From positions 1-64,000 of the forward strand of contig MU401528.1 of assembly GCA_022579005.1 (NCBI GenBank): a DNA stretch of 64,000 nucleotides, written 5' to 3'. Source of the DNA: Poronia punctata (lineage: Eukaryota; Ascomycota; Sordariomycetes; Xylariales; Xylariaceae). The notes under the pieces were generated by a model, which saw only the letters and a program-made list of their open reading frames with translations, was not told the DNA's origin and did no database searches. Of this stretch, positions 22,662-33,834 are shown one piece after another. Each line of letters starts with the position of its first letter. The stretch's first letter is position 1. The translations under genes were made by a program, and so were the position numbers.

Positions 22662-24025
22662 CTTTGATACAGCTTTAGTAAGTAGGTATTATATGTGTCT
22701 GTGTCTCGGAGTAGAATTAGGATCGAAGTCTGTTGTTGTCTAGCGGTGAGGTGTGTTGAGTGTAGTCTAGTGCTTTCTTGCAAATGTATGTTATCGTATA
22801 TTGATTCTACAAGCACCGGTATTGAGGTCTCTCCTCAACTTATACTTCTCATTGTTCTTACCGTAGAGTAGTCATTTCCAAGTAAGATCGCAATCTGTCT
22901 ACGAGTAGCAGGTCCATCAAAGATCGGCTTACTTAAGCCGGACCCCGTGGACATTTGTTGGGGTAAGTAAGCCTGGTCCAGTCATAAAGACGACGAGCTT
23001 TGAAATCCATGGCTTAGAAAGCATTCGGTGTTAATGCCATTGATTCTGAAGCCGCTTGAGCTTCTACGAGTACATGCAACAACACAGGCCTGTCTGGTAA
23101 CTTTTCGCGAGCAAGGTTGATGAACCCTCCTACCCTGATGACCAATCAACACTATGCCAAGAGGGTATCTGTATCGCTAGTCTCAATAGGTTGCAGTCTA
23201 ACCTTTGATGGACTAGCCATAAGCAGATTTACTTACCTAGGTACTTTGACATCCGTCATGTCGGTGGTCACTGGTCACTGGTTGTACACGTAACTTGTCT
23301 GGCCTGTGGACCCGAGCTTTGTCATCTGAGATAGAACTTGAGCATCACTACCGACATCATCTCAGCCCTAACGCAGTCATACGCGGCATGTTGGTCGTCA
23401 GGATCGTGAGGTTGTATGTAGCGGATCTCAAGCTTACTTACTGGGCAGACAGGCCCAACGCCAACACCCAAAGCAGATAAGGTATAATTGTAGAAAACGC
23501 CTTGTTCCGAAGTTGGAATGACTGCCTACGAGTAGGATAGGGGAGTAGATGTGCCCCGTCGTATTCAGACATATATCCCGAAAACGTGGACAGACTCCTA
23601 CATTAGGATGCTTATAAAAGCCGCCTCACTCGCAATAGTAAGGAACTTATTTCAGTAGTGATTAAGGCGTTGAAGACCTGATGCTTATGACGCCAAGCGC
23701 TCTCTGTTTGTAAACCACCTAGACATGGCCCCATTCTGTTTATCAGTTGTCCGACCTGGTAAGTATAATCGTTGCTTTCTTTGGCGACCAAGAGTTAGGG
23801 CCGTGGAAGTGATTCACTGAGAAGTGGAACACTTCGTCTGTCGTGATAAGCTGATGAGCCGGTCCATTTGGAACTACGGTGCGAGCTTGGCAAAGATGTA
23901 GGTTTACATACCTAACCAAGATATGCCAAAGAACTTCGAATAGGACATGTCGCTGGCTAAAGTAGGTAGCATGTCCCCCGCCACGGGTATCCCAAACTAA
24001 TAAACTGAAAGCTAATACTTCATCA
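22662..24025. other. Intergenic region without gene
   Basis: Between the SDR promoter and the GEP4 3' end. Contains TACGAGTA octamers at 22900, 23065 and 23527 and a perfect palindrome with 7-bp arms at 22925-22940. Open frames up to about 100 codons show no protein signature. Confidence 0.5.
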
Positions 24026-24797
24026 TCATTCGAATGGGCTTTTTGGATCGGGAGCATGGAACCCCCGAGCCATCAACATGGGCCCTAACCGTTGATCGAA
24101 CCTAGCAAACTGGAAAGGACGTAAGTTCATCATGAGTGTCAGCTGGTTTCTCACACACGAAACTTACAATGCTTTTCTCTTTAAGAGGCTTGACCCCGTC
24201 TTTGATCCAGATTCCCCAACTGCCCATCGTGTTGGCCAACATCATGTCCGTCATGAGACGATCTCCGATAACGACGATTTCGCTAGCATGTGTCACGCCA
24301 GTCTCGGGGTGCTTCTTGAAATGCGCCATGATCTCATCTTTGCACCCCGGTTTCTTGACGCCGTGGGAGAGCACAGATACGCCAGTAGTCGCCTCGAGCT
24401 CCTTGGCTAGCCGTCCATCCCGGTCATACGTTGTAGCACCGGCTGTGTTTGACACGATCAAAAGACGGTGGCCTGGGTATTCCTTGCGAAGCTGTTGAAA
24501 GCGTTCCTAATTGTCATTTTGAGTTCAGCCAGTACCGGTCTATCTAGGAGAATAGGGGGTTTCGCATACGGCATACGGCGGATGAACCTCATTAGTATCA
24601 GGATACGCAAAACAATCATCTTTATCGAGGACAACTGCTTTGATGTGAGATTTCGTCTCTCGTGATTCAAAAGCCTTGTCCAGAGGACTGGGCAATTCGC
24701 TAAAAGTCGATACAGTGGCGTGTGGAAGACATAGTGACGGCTTCGTTATTAACCTGAAGACATTTAGAAAGCCGGACAGGTTGAGATTGAGGTTCAT
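24026..24797 (-). CDS. GEP4: Mitochondrial phosphatidylglycerophosphatase GEP4
   Basis: Three exons, 24797-24570, 24506-24168 and 24109-24026, give 216 aa. Start MNLNLNLSGFLNVFRL matches the usual beginning of fungal GEP4; a Met 13 codons upstream is less likely. HAD phosphatase signatures are visible: KAVVLDKDDCFAYP (catalytic Asp58 and Asp60), LLIVSNTAG (motif II Ser), a lysine in GVKKPGC, and EIVVIGDRLMTDMMLAN (acidic motif). The product dephosphorylates phosphatidylglycerophosphate to phosphatidylglycerol, a step toward cardiolipin on the matrix side of the inner mitochondrial membrane. The 63-nt first intron joins NEVHPPYA to ERFQQLRKEYPG, and the second adds the conserved tail FARFDQRLGPMLMARG. 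It is head-to-head with ORC2. Confidence 0.9.
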
Positions 24798-25247
24798 TGC
24801 AACGAATATCCTGCTACCTAGCAGAAACTTGTCCAAAGCCCGGTAGATTAGGCAGTTTCTGGAAAGAATCGGACTGTTGATGAGTGAGATGGCGGTTTGT
24901 ATCGATCTGAAAAGCCCAAGCCCAAAGTACTCGTACGAGACTAGCGTTCTTGGCAGGGGACTTGCGAGCTAGTCTAGAGACAGCGGCAGAGCACCTGAAT
25001 AAGGTATTTCAGTGGGTCGGTTTAGTGATGTTTAGGGGGCTTTTTGTCCATTAAATTGAACTAGGTAGGTTAGGTTCCGTCGCGCGATCGAACGCGTCAA
25101 ATGATAAAAGTTGCGACGTCAGCCAGCGATTGATTACGAGTAGGTTGGATTTTCTGTGATTCTTTTGTCGGAGCTGTCCATAATAACCAATCTCCATTCC
25201 GAAGTTAGTGAAGTATGCCACATATCGAGCGAATATAACACCAAACA
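24798..25247. promoter_or_regulatory. Divergent promoter region of GEP4 and ORC2
   Basis: 450 bp between two start codons in opposite directions, so it must contain both promoters. TACTCGTA/TACGAGTA octamers are present at 24928 and 25135. No TATA element was clear. Confidence 0.6.
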
Positions 25248-26967
25248 ATGGTTCGCAGGAAGCGACAGCAGCAAGAAATTGCTGCTACCGGGCCAGCAAG
25301 TAGCCGACGAAAACAGGCCACGGATGAAGGCGACGAGCTAGGACCCGGCACGCCCTCGAAGAGACGAGTCGGCCGCCCTGCACTTAGCGAGAATGTCAGT
25401 AAACCTGACTCTGTATACGACTTGCCCTCAGAAGACGAGACGGGGCAAACACCAAAGAAACGACGTCAACCTCTTGTAGCAGCCACGCCAAAGGGAAACG
25501 CCGGCGCATCCACACCCCGCGGACGCAAGAGTAAGGGCACCGACGCTGCAACGCCCTCGAGGCCGAGGGTGCTACTAAATGGCGAAACTCCCCGACATCA
25601 ACGGAACGACCGTTCGGCGAGGAAGAAGAGTGCGAGGGCCTTGATCGAAAAAGTCGTAGCCGGCGTGTCGAGCGACGAGGAAGGCGACGAGAACATCGCT
25701 CGAGAGATCTACGACTCCAGCGAAGACGACGACGAAGAAGTGGGGGAAGACGAAGAGATCCCAGAAGCAGCAACGCCGTCCAAGAAACCTCGTGGCCGAC
25801 CAAAAACAAAAACCGGCACGAGAGCTCGCAAAAAGTCACCCACGCCACCTCGAGATTTACCTCCCCACGAGCTATACTTCGCGCAGAACCGGCCAGGCGC
25901 CGCGAAAACTTCCAATAACACTCTCTCATCACTTGAACTCCTCACACACGAGGAATACTTCTCCATACTACGCGACCACAAAGATCCCCACAGTAAGGAC
26001 GTCGAGTTCCTGGAATCTATCCACGTCCAGTCCTTCCCTCAGTGGGCATTCGAACTCTCACAAGGCTTCAGCCTTTGTCTGTATGGATACGGGTCAAAAC
26101 GCCCGCTATTGCACAAGTTCGCAAAATACATACATAGTACTATTTCGGACCATGCCACTCACCGGATCGTCATTATAAACGGCTATGTCCGTGCAAATAT
26201 GAGTTCTCTCCGCGATATCCTCTCCGTAATTGCGGGAGCCGTCGACCCGAAGCACAAGCTAGCGGCCGGCGGGCCGTCTGCGATGATGGAGAACCTCAAA
26301 AGCCTCTTGTCTTCTCACGATATCACAATTTCGGTCATATTAAATTCCATCGACGCGGCACCCCTCCGACGGGCAGGATTCCAGTCAATATTAGCCCAGC
26401 TGGCTGCATTACCCCAGATTCACTTTGCATGCTCTGCTGACACGCCAGATTTTACCTTATTATGGGATAGCAGCTTGCGGTCTTCGTTCAGCTTCGTCTT
26501 CCATGATTGTACCACTTTTTCCCCCTTTACAGCCGAATTAGAAGTCGTGGACGATGTACACGAACTCCTCGGCCGGAAAGCTAGGCGCGTGGGTGGAAAA
26601 GAGGGCGTGACTTATGTGTTACGCAGTTTGACAGAGAACGCAAGAAATCTGTTCCGGTTACTTGTCGGCGAAGTGCTTGTCGCTATGGGCGACGAAGCTG
26701 ACTATTCAGGTGAAAACCCTGGTGTCGAGTATAGGATGATGTACAACAAGGCGGTCGAGGAGTTCGTGTGCAGTTCGGAGATGGCCTTCCGGACTTTATT
26801 AAAAGAGTATGTCTCTATCATCTATTCGCCGTTGCTATATCTAACCATGCCTTAGGTTCCATGACCATCAAATGATAACTAGCCGCAAGGACGTTCTAGG
26901 CACAGAATTACTCAGTGTGCCCTTCCGTAAAGAAGAGCTCGAAGGGATCCTGGAGGATCTTGTATGA
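25248..26967 (+). CDS. ORC2: Origin recognition complex subunit 2
   Basis: Two exons, 25248-26806 and 26856-26967, give 556 aa. Residues 1-205 are basic and acidic disordered sequence with AT-hook-like motifs (KRRVGRP near 38-44, KKPRGRPK at 179-186), fitting DNA contact. The ORC2 core follows: SFPQWAFELSQGFSLCLYGYGSKRPLL (262-288) is the family hallmark. Next come the degenerate AAA+ region (RIVIINGYV, ISVILNSIDA) and a winged-helix C-terminus. The last 49-nt intron splits the codon in LLKEFHDHQMITSRKD and adds the terminal 37 residues; ignoring it truncates the protein. ORC2 is part of the six-subunit complex that marks replication origins in the nucleus. The 3' end converges on the GFA gene with 108 bp between stop codons. 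Confidence 0.92.
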
Positions 26968-27075
26968 TCAACAACCAGTCGACCTCCTTTACATGCGAGC
27001 ACGGGCGGTTTCGGTCTATCTCGAAATGAGTACGCGCACATTTGAACCCGTCAACGACATGTGCGTCGAACATGA

Positions 27076-28231
27076 CTAATCGGTGGTGTCTACCTTGCGT
27101 ACGCCCACGACTGTCTCAGCCTCATGCGGCTTTACATCTTTCATGAGCTCACTTCCGTCATCCAATCCTACCCACTTCGGTTTGCCATCTGGTAGGTCGA
27201 CCACGCGTTGGCTGTAAAAGATGTGACACCTAGAAAATAGTTAGTTTTCGCACTCCCATAGCCGTTTTATCGAACAGCGTAATACCCCGTGCCCCGATGC
27301 GGTGGGGGGGCTACTTACTGAGGGTCAAACAGCTTCTTATCTTCGGGGTTCTCAAATTTGATGATGCCCGGAAACATGAGCACCATGTTCCTGCCCTCGT
27401 CGAGAATGGGCGAATGGCAATACGCGCATCTTACTTTCACGGGCAATTCGTAGTGTGTGCCCTTCGAGGGCGCATGGTAGAAAGCGAGGCCTTCGGCACC
27501 GTTCTCAAAGTGCAGATCTTCCTTGTGGAAGACAGCGGCCCATTGAAATGGTGCACCTGTAGACAGTTAGCTTTTTCTGGGCGCTGACTTTGGTTGATGC
27601 TTGTTACGGCCGCGGGGAAGCAGGGTAGCGTATACATACCATGTTGGGCCTGGCAGTCAATGCAATGGCAGAATTTGGCAGCTAGGGGCTTCTCCCGACT
27701 TAACCAGTACTTTACGCGACCGCAATGGCAATGTGCCGTATATTTCTTCTCGAAGTCCTTATTCTTCTCCGCAGTGCGGTATGGTGGTCGGTTCTTGTAG
27801 TCGTCGTCCTTCTTCGAGGGCGTATTCTGCATATGGCCACCTTTTCCTTCGCCAGCCTCAGGTCTTTTATCTTGCACGTTTGACATTGTGTGGAATAGCT
27901 TCGGTGCTGGAGACGGCGACGATGTTGTGACACCGAACTCAGACTTGTGACTGCAAGAGTGATTGTGTCCTTGGCAGAACCGTCCGTGTGATGTTGAGAA
28001 TGAACGGATTGATGTGAGCTTGGTTTCGGGGTTCTGAGTGGTGGTGGTGGTGGTATTAGTTGTGTTAGAAAAGATGGATGTTGGTAAGGGCGATGCGTAT
28101 GAGGGACAATGACGTCGGAGACCTAAGACAGTAGAGGACAATCGGGGGAACGTCCGTTGTGTGGTAGCCAATATTCGCGACTCGAGCATTTCACTGGATT
28201 TGCTGGCTAATAACCAGGGGATATGTATCAA
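27076..28231 (-). CDS. GFA/CENP-V family zinc-binding protein
   Basis: Three exons, 28231-27640, 27556-27319 and 27229-27076, give 327 aa. The GFA domain starts near residue 165: AHCHCGRVKYWL (C168, C170) and FCHCIDCQAQHGAPFQW (C188, C190, C193), with the last motif spanning intron 1. VRCAYCHSPI follows as a further zinc-ligand pair. The family includes glutathione-dependent formaldehyde-activating enzyme and vertebrate CENP-V; the reaction of most fungal members is unknown. The N-terminal ~115 residues are Arg/Ser/Thr-rich, start with hydrophobic and basic residues as in mitochondrial presequences, and include a Thr run. An internal Met116 (MSNVQDK) could give a cytosolic form. Both introns are confirmed by motif continuity. 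Confidence 0.85.
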
Positions 28232-29733
28232 TGGTAACTTGCAAAGACAATTAAACCTTTTAGCATTTATATCTATATGCTAGATAACCCAATATCAAAT
28301 ATTTATATGGTCGGCAATACAAGCTGTGTTACAAGCTGTCTGTCTGTTTGTTCAAGCGCTCATCTATGACGTCGCTAAATTGCGCTGCGATGAGGCAGGC
28401 ACGTCCATTAAGACATATTCAGAAGACATATCACGTACAACACAGTAGGTGCTGCCTCTAATATCTACAAAAGGTACCGACAACCCTGCATTTTTCAGTA
28501 CCTTAAGAGCTTGAATAATGTACCTACTTACCTACTGTAATACACCTACAGGTGCAGTACCTAGAAGTGTTGCTTGTTGATAGCTTTGTAAAGGATGAAA
28601 AGCTCCGGCCGATGACGTAAGTAAATAAACGGTAGAGCTCCACTAGACGTTGACATCCCTAGCTGCCTGCTTAGGTAAGGCCCCGATCAGCGGTTCCGCC
28701 ATCAACGGTCGGTTTACGAGGTACATCCCTACTGTGTACCAATTATCTATCACTGTTGTCTAGACCGGTCTATTACCTTAGCGGTGTATTGGGTTGCTCG
28801 CGGATTGGCAATACCTATATATATCGCCATGTCACGTTGCCTTCGCTTCATTATTCCGTTTATTGAATCTTTCGATTTTACACCTCCAACTTCAGGCACA
28901 GGTTCTTGTGATATCTCGACGCTCATGGGGCATTTGAACCCCCTTCACCGCAATAGGCATGATAGGATCATGCTCTTCACAAGTTTCCAGATCGCCATAG
29001 GTTCTATCTTACACGTTCGGAAACTAGGCATTATCTAGCCCGGCTCACAACGTAGTATGCGTAGCAATTACCTAACTTCTATCCGTCGATTTTATTGCTT
29101 ATGGGCGCATTCGTGGTTTATTCCGATCACTACTTCCTTGCATCAATAGTATTCGCCTTTCATGCAGGACCATGGAAGCGCACCCGTCCAGACGGTCTTC
29201 GGGTTAGGGGCAGATGCACATTTCTTCAGCTGGGCCTCAGCTTGAATGCCACGCAAGTTGCCAAAGCCACGTCTTCAAAGAGTGACATGATGACCAGCCA
29301 ACCAATGCTTAAAGGTAGGTGTCGCCTTGGGATAAGGGTCGTTACATTGGTCATCAACCAGCCCAGTGCAAACATTGCCCTTGCTTCTTACTTCCTCGCG
29401 AGATATCAGGCCAAAGATAAAGTCACACGGCTGGACCGTGGTTCGAGCTCCTGTAGGTGGGTGAACAGTGCAAGAGACTTACCGATATCGACCTTTTAGT
29501 TGCTCGGGATTCCCTCTGAGATGAAGAGGTGGCAGGTAGTGCGCACAAAACGTCGGCCTACTTAGTATAAAGAGGGCTTCGAATTCCCAGATATATGGAA
29601 CTTACATGGAGACGGAGAACTTGACCAGCGCCTTCTCATCATCGCCACTTGCCTATCATTGTTGTCCAACCGACTCCTTGCACTTTACAGTTCAAACCTA
29701 ACCACCGAGGTTCTAACCTACCAAGACTTCACA
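28232..29733. other. Intergenic region without clear gene
   Basis: 1.5 kb between the divergent GFA gene and the small secreted protein. On the minus strand about 29130-29270 a short frame ending in a stop looks faintly protein-like but has no start, no splice context and no partner exon. TACC/GGTA words occur around 28520-28560. Confidence 0.4.
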
Positions 29734-30009
29734 ATGAGGGTTTCGGTCACCATGTTTCTACTGCCAATTACCGGCGCCTTTGCGGCCATAATACCAAATG
29801 AAGCTCACGGGTACCCTACTACCAGCACCACCTCGGCGGAGATACCCTGCCCGACGACGCCGGCCGACTGCGCTTCGAGAATTCATGGGCATTTGGTCTG
29901 CCTAGATTTTCGGACGTGGTGTTACTACACCGACCCCATACGCCGTAAGCCCGCATTTTTGCCCGTGGACCTTGATCACGCCTGTGCGCCTTGTCTCCCG
30001 ATATATTAA
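29734..30009 (+). CDS. Small secreted six-cysteine protein
   Basis: A 91-aa intronless frame. Residues 1-17 (MRVSVTMFLLPITGAFA) form a strong signal peptide. The mature part has six cysteines (IPC, ADC, LVC, TWC, HAC, APC), enough for three disulphides, and no membrane helix. The ATG has an A at -3 (context CACA before it). Size, secretion and cysteine content fit the loose class of small secreted proteins or candidate effectors, but I recognise no family. The nearest genes are unrelated housekeeping genes. Function unknown. Confidence 0.6.
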   Translation: MRVSVTMFLLPITGAFAAIIPNEAHGYPTTSTTSAEIPCPTTPADCASRIHGHLVCLDFRTWCYYTDPIRRKPAFLPVDLDHACAPCLPIY

Positions 30010-30823
30010 GACAGGACTGGCGGCGACCGGCTCCGGCAAATTCAACAACGACTAGAAGATACCCTTAAACTTCTTGAAACCTATGATCTTGGTATAACCG
30101 GGAATGTCGTGTCAAATGAGACTTTGGAAAAAAGTCAACCGTCCAACCTTTTAGAGGTTAGGAAGGGGGTGAAGGAGTCGGAGACTCGGCACTGCCGTTA
30201 TTATAGACCAAACTACCTACCTAGGTCGTCATGTAACGCCTGGCTGATGAGAAGGTACAAAATGCGTAGCAATCAAATGGATAGGGAATTATAATCAGAA
30301 TGATACTTGGTGATCTAGTGTAATTTTAAAACGTGAAATTGTTGATGAAATGCTGTCGGCGGTTCAGGTGCCAAAATCTCCGATACTAGTGTAGGTACGT
30401 TCGAAAGCCAAGGCCCCACATATCAAGCTCTAAAGAGCCCCGCAACACGCGAGCATCTCGTAGCAATGTTGAGGAGTGGTCGTCGACCATGTGAACAATT
30501 CGAGCTGTAGCTCTAGGTTACCTACCTTGGCAATAAGCTCATCAAGACTCTCTCAGATACCTATTCACTCGGCTCCCCCAATTCACCCCTGAAAGTATAT
30601 TTTTAATAGTCATATTACTCTATTTTCACCTAGCCTTCCAATTCATTCAATCAATTGGTCTACGTCATTGTCATACCTCTAGCACCAAGCAAGCCAGCAG
30701 CCCTTAAAAACATATTGGATACGTATCAACTCTCACGGGTAGATAGCTTAAAGCTATTAAGAGAAGAGAAGAAAAGAACGAACTTACTTTACTTCTCGGC
30801 CGATGCCCGGGTGAGCCGCCGCG
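30010..30823. other. Intergenic region without gene
   Basis: 3' flank of the secreted-protein gene and 5' region of the next small gene. A frame from 30655 overlaps the next gene out of phase and is not credible. A possible leader intron (GTGAGC near 30811) was noticed but could not be tested. Confidence 0.4.
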
Positions 30824-31254
30824 ATGCCGCGAAGCGTCCAAGAGGAAGCGGAAGCCAGTCACGCGCAGAAGGAAGCCGTGCGCGGGGCCGGCGTCGGCGC
30901 CCTGAAATGGGGAGCTGCATCTGCAGTGTTGGGTGGTCTGGGTTATGCCATGTCGCCTATATATCGCGGGTTGACTATTCAATTCAAAGTGTACGTTTAT
31001 CTGTTTCTTTCCATCTTTCTTGAGCCTCGTGTAGCTTACGACGAACGACGAACGACGACAGATATATCCAAATGTCTAGCATGATACTAGGCGGTATGCT
31101 CGAAGCAGATGCTAGGGTGCGTCGCTACGAGCATCAGATGCGGTTACAACGGATGGTCGCTCGGGACCGGGCATATCGTGAGAGAATCGAGAGAGAACTT
31201 ATGGACGATGATGACGACGATGAGCCACCACCGCCGCCTGCTTCGAGAAAGTAG
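30824..31254 (+). CDS. Small conserved-looking membrane protein, unknown
   Basis: Two exons, 30824-30990 and 31062-31254, give 119 aa. A short polar N-terminus precedes a Gly/Ala-rich hydrophobic segment (GALKWGAASAVLGGLGYAMS). Splicing then gives FKVYIQMSSMILGGMLEADARVRRYE, a second hydrophobic or amphipathic segment. A basic helical region and an acidic/Pro-rich tail (DDDDDDEPPPPP) follow. The two helices separated by a short loop resemble small mitochondrial inner-membrane proteins, but I cannot name the family. The intron is supported by AAAGT/GTACGT and ACAG borders with intact phase. Confidence 0.65.
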
Positions 31255-31500
31255 AAGAAATCTCTACTAGCGGGCAAGAATTGTTCGTATTTATTGGCTT
31301 CGTCATTGATGTCTCTTGTACAAAAGCATGTCGTTGCCTGTAATTTTATTCCAGCTATGTGAATCCTACCGTACCCATAGAACGCCTCGAGATTGCTCGA
31401 AAGATGCTCGATTAACGCCATGCTATGCAAATCATCATTTTCCACCTTTTGTCTTTCTTTTTTCATTTCCTTTCTCAACAGCTATCATATCAAGTTCTAG

Positions 31501-32740
31501 TTATTTCGATTTGGTCTCAAATTTCTTGGGATCCATATTGATCTTACACAGACGTGCCACGCACCCACTAAGCTGGAGTAACGTCTGCACGCCTTCCAGA
31601 ATCTTCATATGTGTAAAGCCGATCTCACGGATGAACTCTAGCTTGGAGTGCTCGCTGAGAGTGGGAATCGTCTTGGTGACTTTAAACATGGTGCTGATGA
31701 TGTCGTGACATGAGTAGCCCAAATCCCAGAGTTCCTTCAGGCTATCCAAGGCGCTGTCGATATTGCACTCGTGGCAAGCCTTCAACATCGCCTGCACCTT
31801 GATGGGATGAGGCGAGTCGACAACCTTGAACACATTGTCGCCGCTCACGAAGCCGAACCCAGCGTGCGTGCTTTGGAGGTTGTTGATAGCCTGACGCATG
31901 TCGCCCTCGGCACTGAAGACGAGCGCTGCCAGTCCTTCGTCGTTGTATTCGACCTTTTCGGCAGCGATGATTTGCAGTAGTCGCTTGACTACTTGCGCAT
32001 CAGTCAACCGCCCATAGCGCAGGATGGCGCATCGCGACTGTAGAGGTTCGATAATCTTGTTTGACTGGTTGCAGGCGAAGGCGAAACGGGTCGTGTTGGA
32101 GTAGATCTCCATCGTACGGCGTAAGGCTTGTTGTGCGCCCGAGGTCATGCTGTCTGCTTCATCGAGGATAACCAGCTTGTGGCGGCCGGGAGGGAGTGTG
32201 ACTTTCTTCTGTGCAAAGCCCTTGATTCGGTTTCGCACTACATCGATACCTGCGACGGGGAAGAAAACAAGGATTAGCAAATGTATAGCTACAGGTATGC
32301 AATAGCGATGTTGCTTCCTGACGATAGTCCAAGCGGCTTACCTCGTTCGTCACTGGCGTTGAGTTCCAGTACGGCCTCTTTGTAAGAATCTCCCAACAAC
32401 TGTCTCGCTAAGCACAATACACTGGTGGTTTTGCCGATGCCCGGCATGCCTGATATGATGACATGAGGCATGTTGCCATCTTTTGCTATGATCTTCAATC
32501 GCTCGATAGTTTCTGTGTTTCCCACGACGTCGTCGAGGAAGACAGGTCTGTATTTCTCGACCCTGTTCGCCCCGAGTCAGTATACTCGAGCATGGTGTAG
32601 GCGTGAAATATACGACAGTTGTTAGCTGCTTACCATGGTAATTCATATGTTGGGGAATTGCTTGTCGCAGCTGTGAGGGCCTTCTTGGCAGCAGATGTCG
32701 AGGACTCGCCTATTTCTTCGACGGCTTTTGAAGGAGGCAT
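31501..32740 (-). CDS. RFC4: Replication factor C small subunit (yeast Rfc4 type)
   Basis: Three exons, 32740-32634, 32562-32342 and 32249-31501, give 358 aa. AAA+ clamp-loader motifs in order: WVEKYRP formed across intron 1 (RFC box II), Walker [17 protein letters not shown], Walker [28 protein letters not shown] (sensor 1 and the SRC arginine finger), then [11 protein letters not shown] (sensor 2). The long C-terminal helical domain follows. RFC loads PCNA on primed DNA in the nucleus. Overall similarity points to yeast Rfc4 / human RFC2 rather than Rfc2, Rfc3 or Rfc5, based on recall of the motif neighbourhoods. Without the two upstream exons the ATP site would be lost. Confidence 0.92.
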
Positions 32741-33834
32741 CTTTCTTGTGCTATATTGTTGCTTTGACCATACGTAGTGGGTTTACAACCGAATGGGGAC
32801 TCCTTTGAAGCCTCTTCAATTGCGCGTTTCCTTGAGACGAGAGATCACTTTACGCGTCTTGACTGGACGAAGCGCGTCGTTAGACTACAAATTAAAGTGG
32901 ATATAACCATCTTATCTTGATCGGGAGTAGTGCTGTTTATTTTAGCCAATCATATGATACAATATATTGGAGGCTACCCACAAGGGGTGCTGGGCCATAT
33001 ACTGACGGTGCACTCCAATTCATCGATAAAAAGGACCCAAAACTGCCGGATTCTAATATCCATTCTCACCTTTGAGGGGGTTCTGACAGTTGAATTGTGT
33101 TCGGTTAAATCAAATCCAACGTGGATTTCGTTCTGCATCGCATCTCTTAGATTATTATGAGGCATCATATAGCCGAGGGAAGCTTCGCGTCCTGTCCTAG
33201 ACGTAGCTTGGTAGGTACAGAGTTATCAACGAAGGCTTTCCAGACCTCCGAAGTCGCTATGGGACTCCTTTGAAGTCATATTTCCTAACCTTGTTGGGTG
33301 AGATTCGGGGTTCATCTCGAGTGAATGTATGCATTTATTTACCGTTTGACTCATAAATAACATTGGTGACTTATGAATCGTCGCGCATAATAATCTTTCT
33401 AGTATATAATAACTGCCGACCAAACATATGTTCAACTTGGGATAAATTTCTTGGGCCGTTGAGAATTTGACAAAACCTCGAAGCGAGCTTCGAGGTTAGA
33501 GAATCGTGCATATCACAAAAGCTTCAACTCGGTCTTGCAACACAGAAATACCACCATATTCTTCCCCAGCGAGCACCCGATTGGCTTCGTAACTTTTTAT
33601 TTCATTTATTCGGTGCAGTCGGATATTTTCGCCTACGACCTGCTATCTTTTCAACAAGCTCCAATTGGTCTGTGCGCTATACGCCAACAGTTTTCACTTG
33701 TGGTTAGTTAGCCAATTGAAGCGCTGTCGATCTTGATAGCTAAAGTTTGAGGAAAGCACCGAGTCCTGTTCCTTCTTCTTCTTCGAGTCTGGAAGTCGGG
33801 CTTGGGAAGTGAAGCTCACGTCAAACCATAAATC
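32741..33834. promoter_or_regulatory. Divergent promoter region of RFC4 and ArgJ
   Basis: 1.1 kb between the start codons of RFC4 (-) and the ArgJ gene (+). Contains a perfect hairpin-forming palindrome at 33474-33497 and no credible gene. The sequence just upstream of the ArgJ ATG (about 33770-33790) is pyrimidine-rich (CTTCTTCTTC), as in many fungal promoters. Confidence 0.5.
33474..33497. repeat. Perfect inverted repeat (10-bp arms)
   Basis: AACCTCGAAG, a 4-base loop CGAG, then CTTCGAGGTT. It lies about 340 bp upstream of the ArgJ start in the divergent promoter. It could be a regulator site or a chance hairpin. Confidence 0.6.

Noticed and set aside
29130..29270. Faintly protein-like minus-strand frame
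   Set aside because: No start codon, no joined exon and a stop after ~40 residues; not enough to call a gene.
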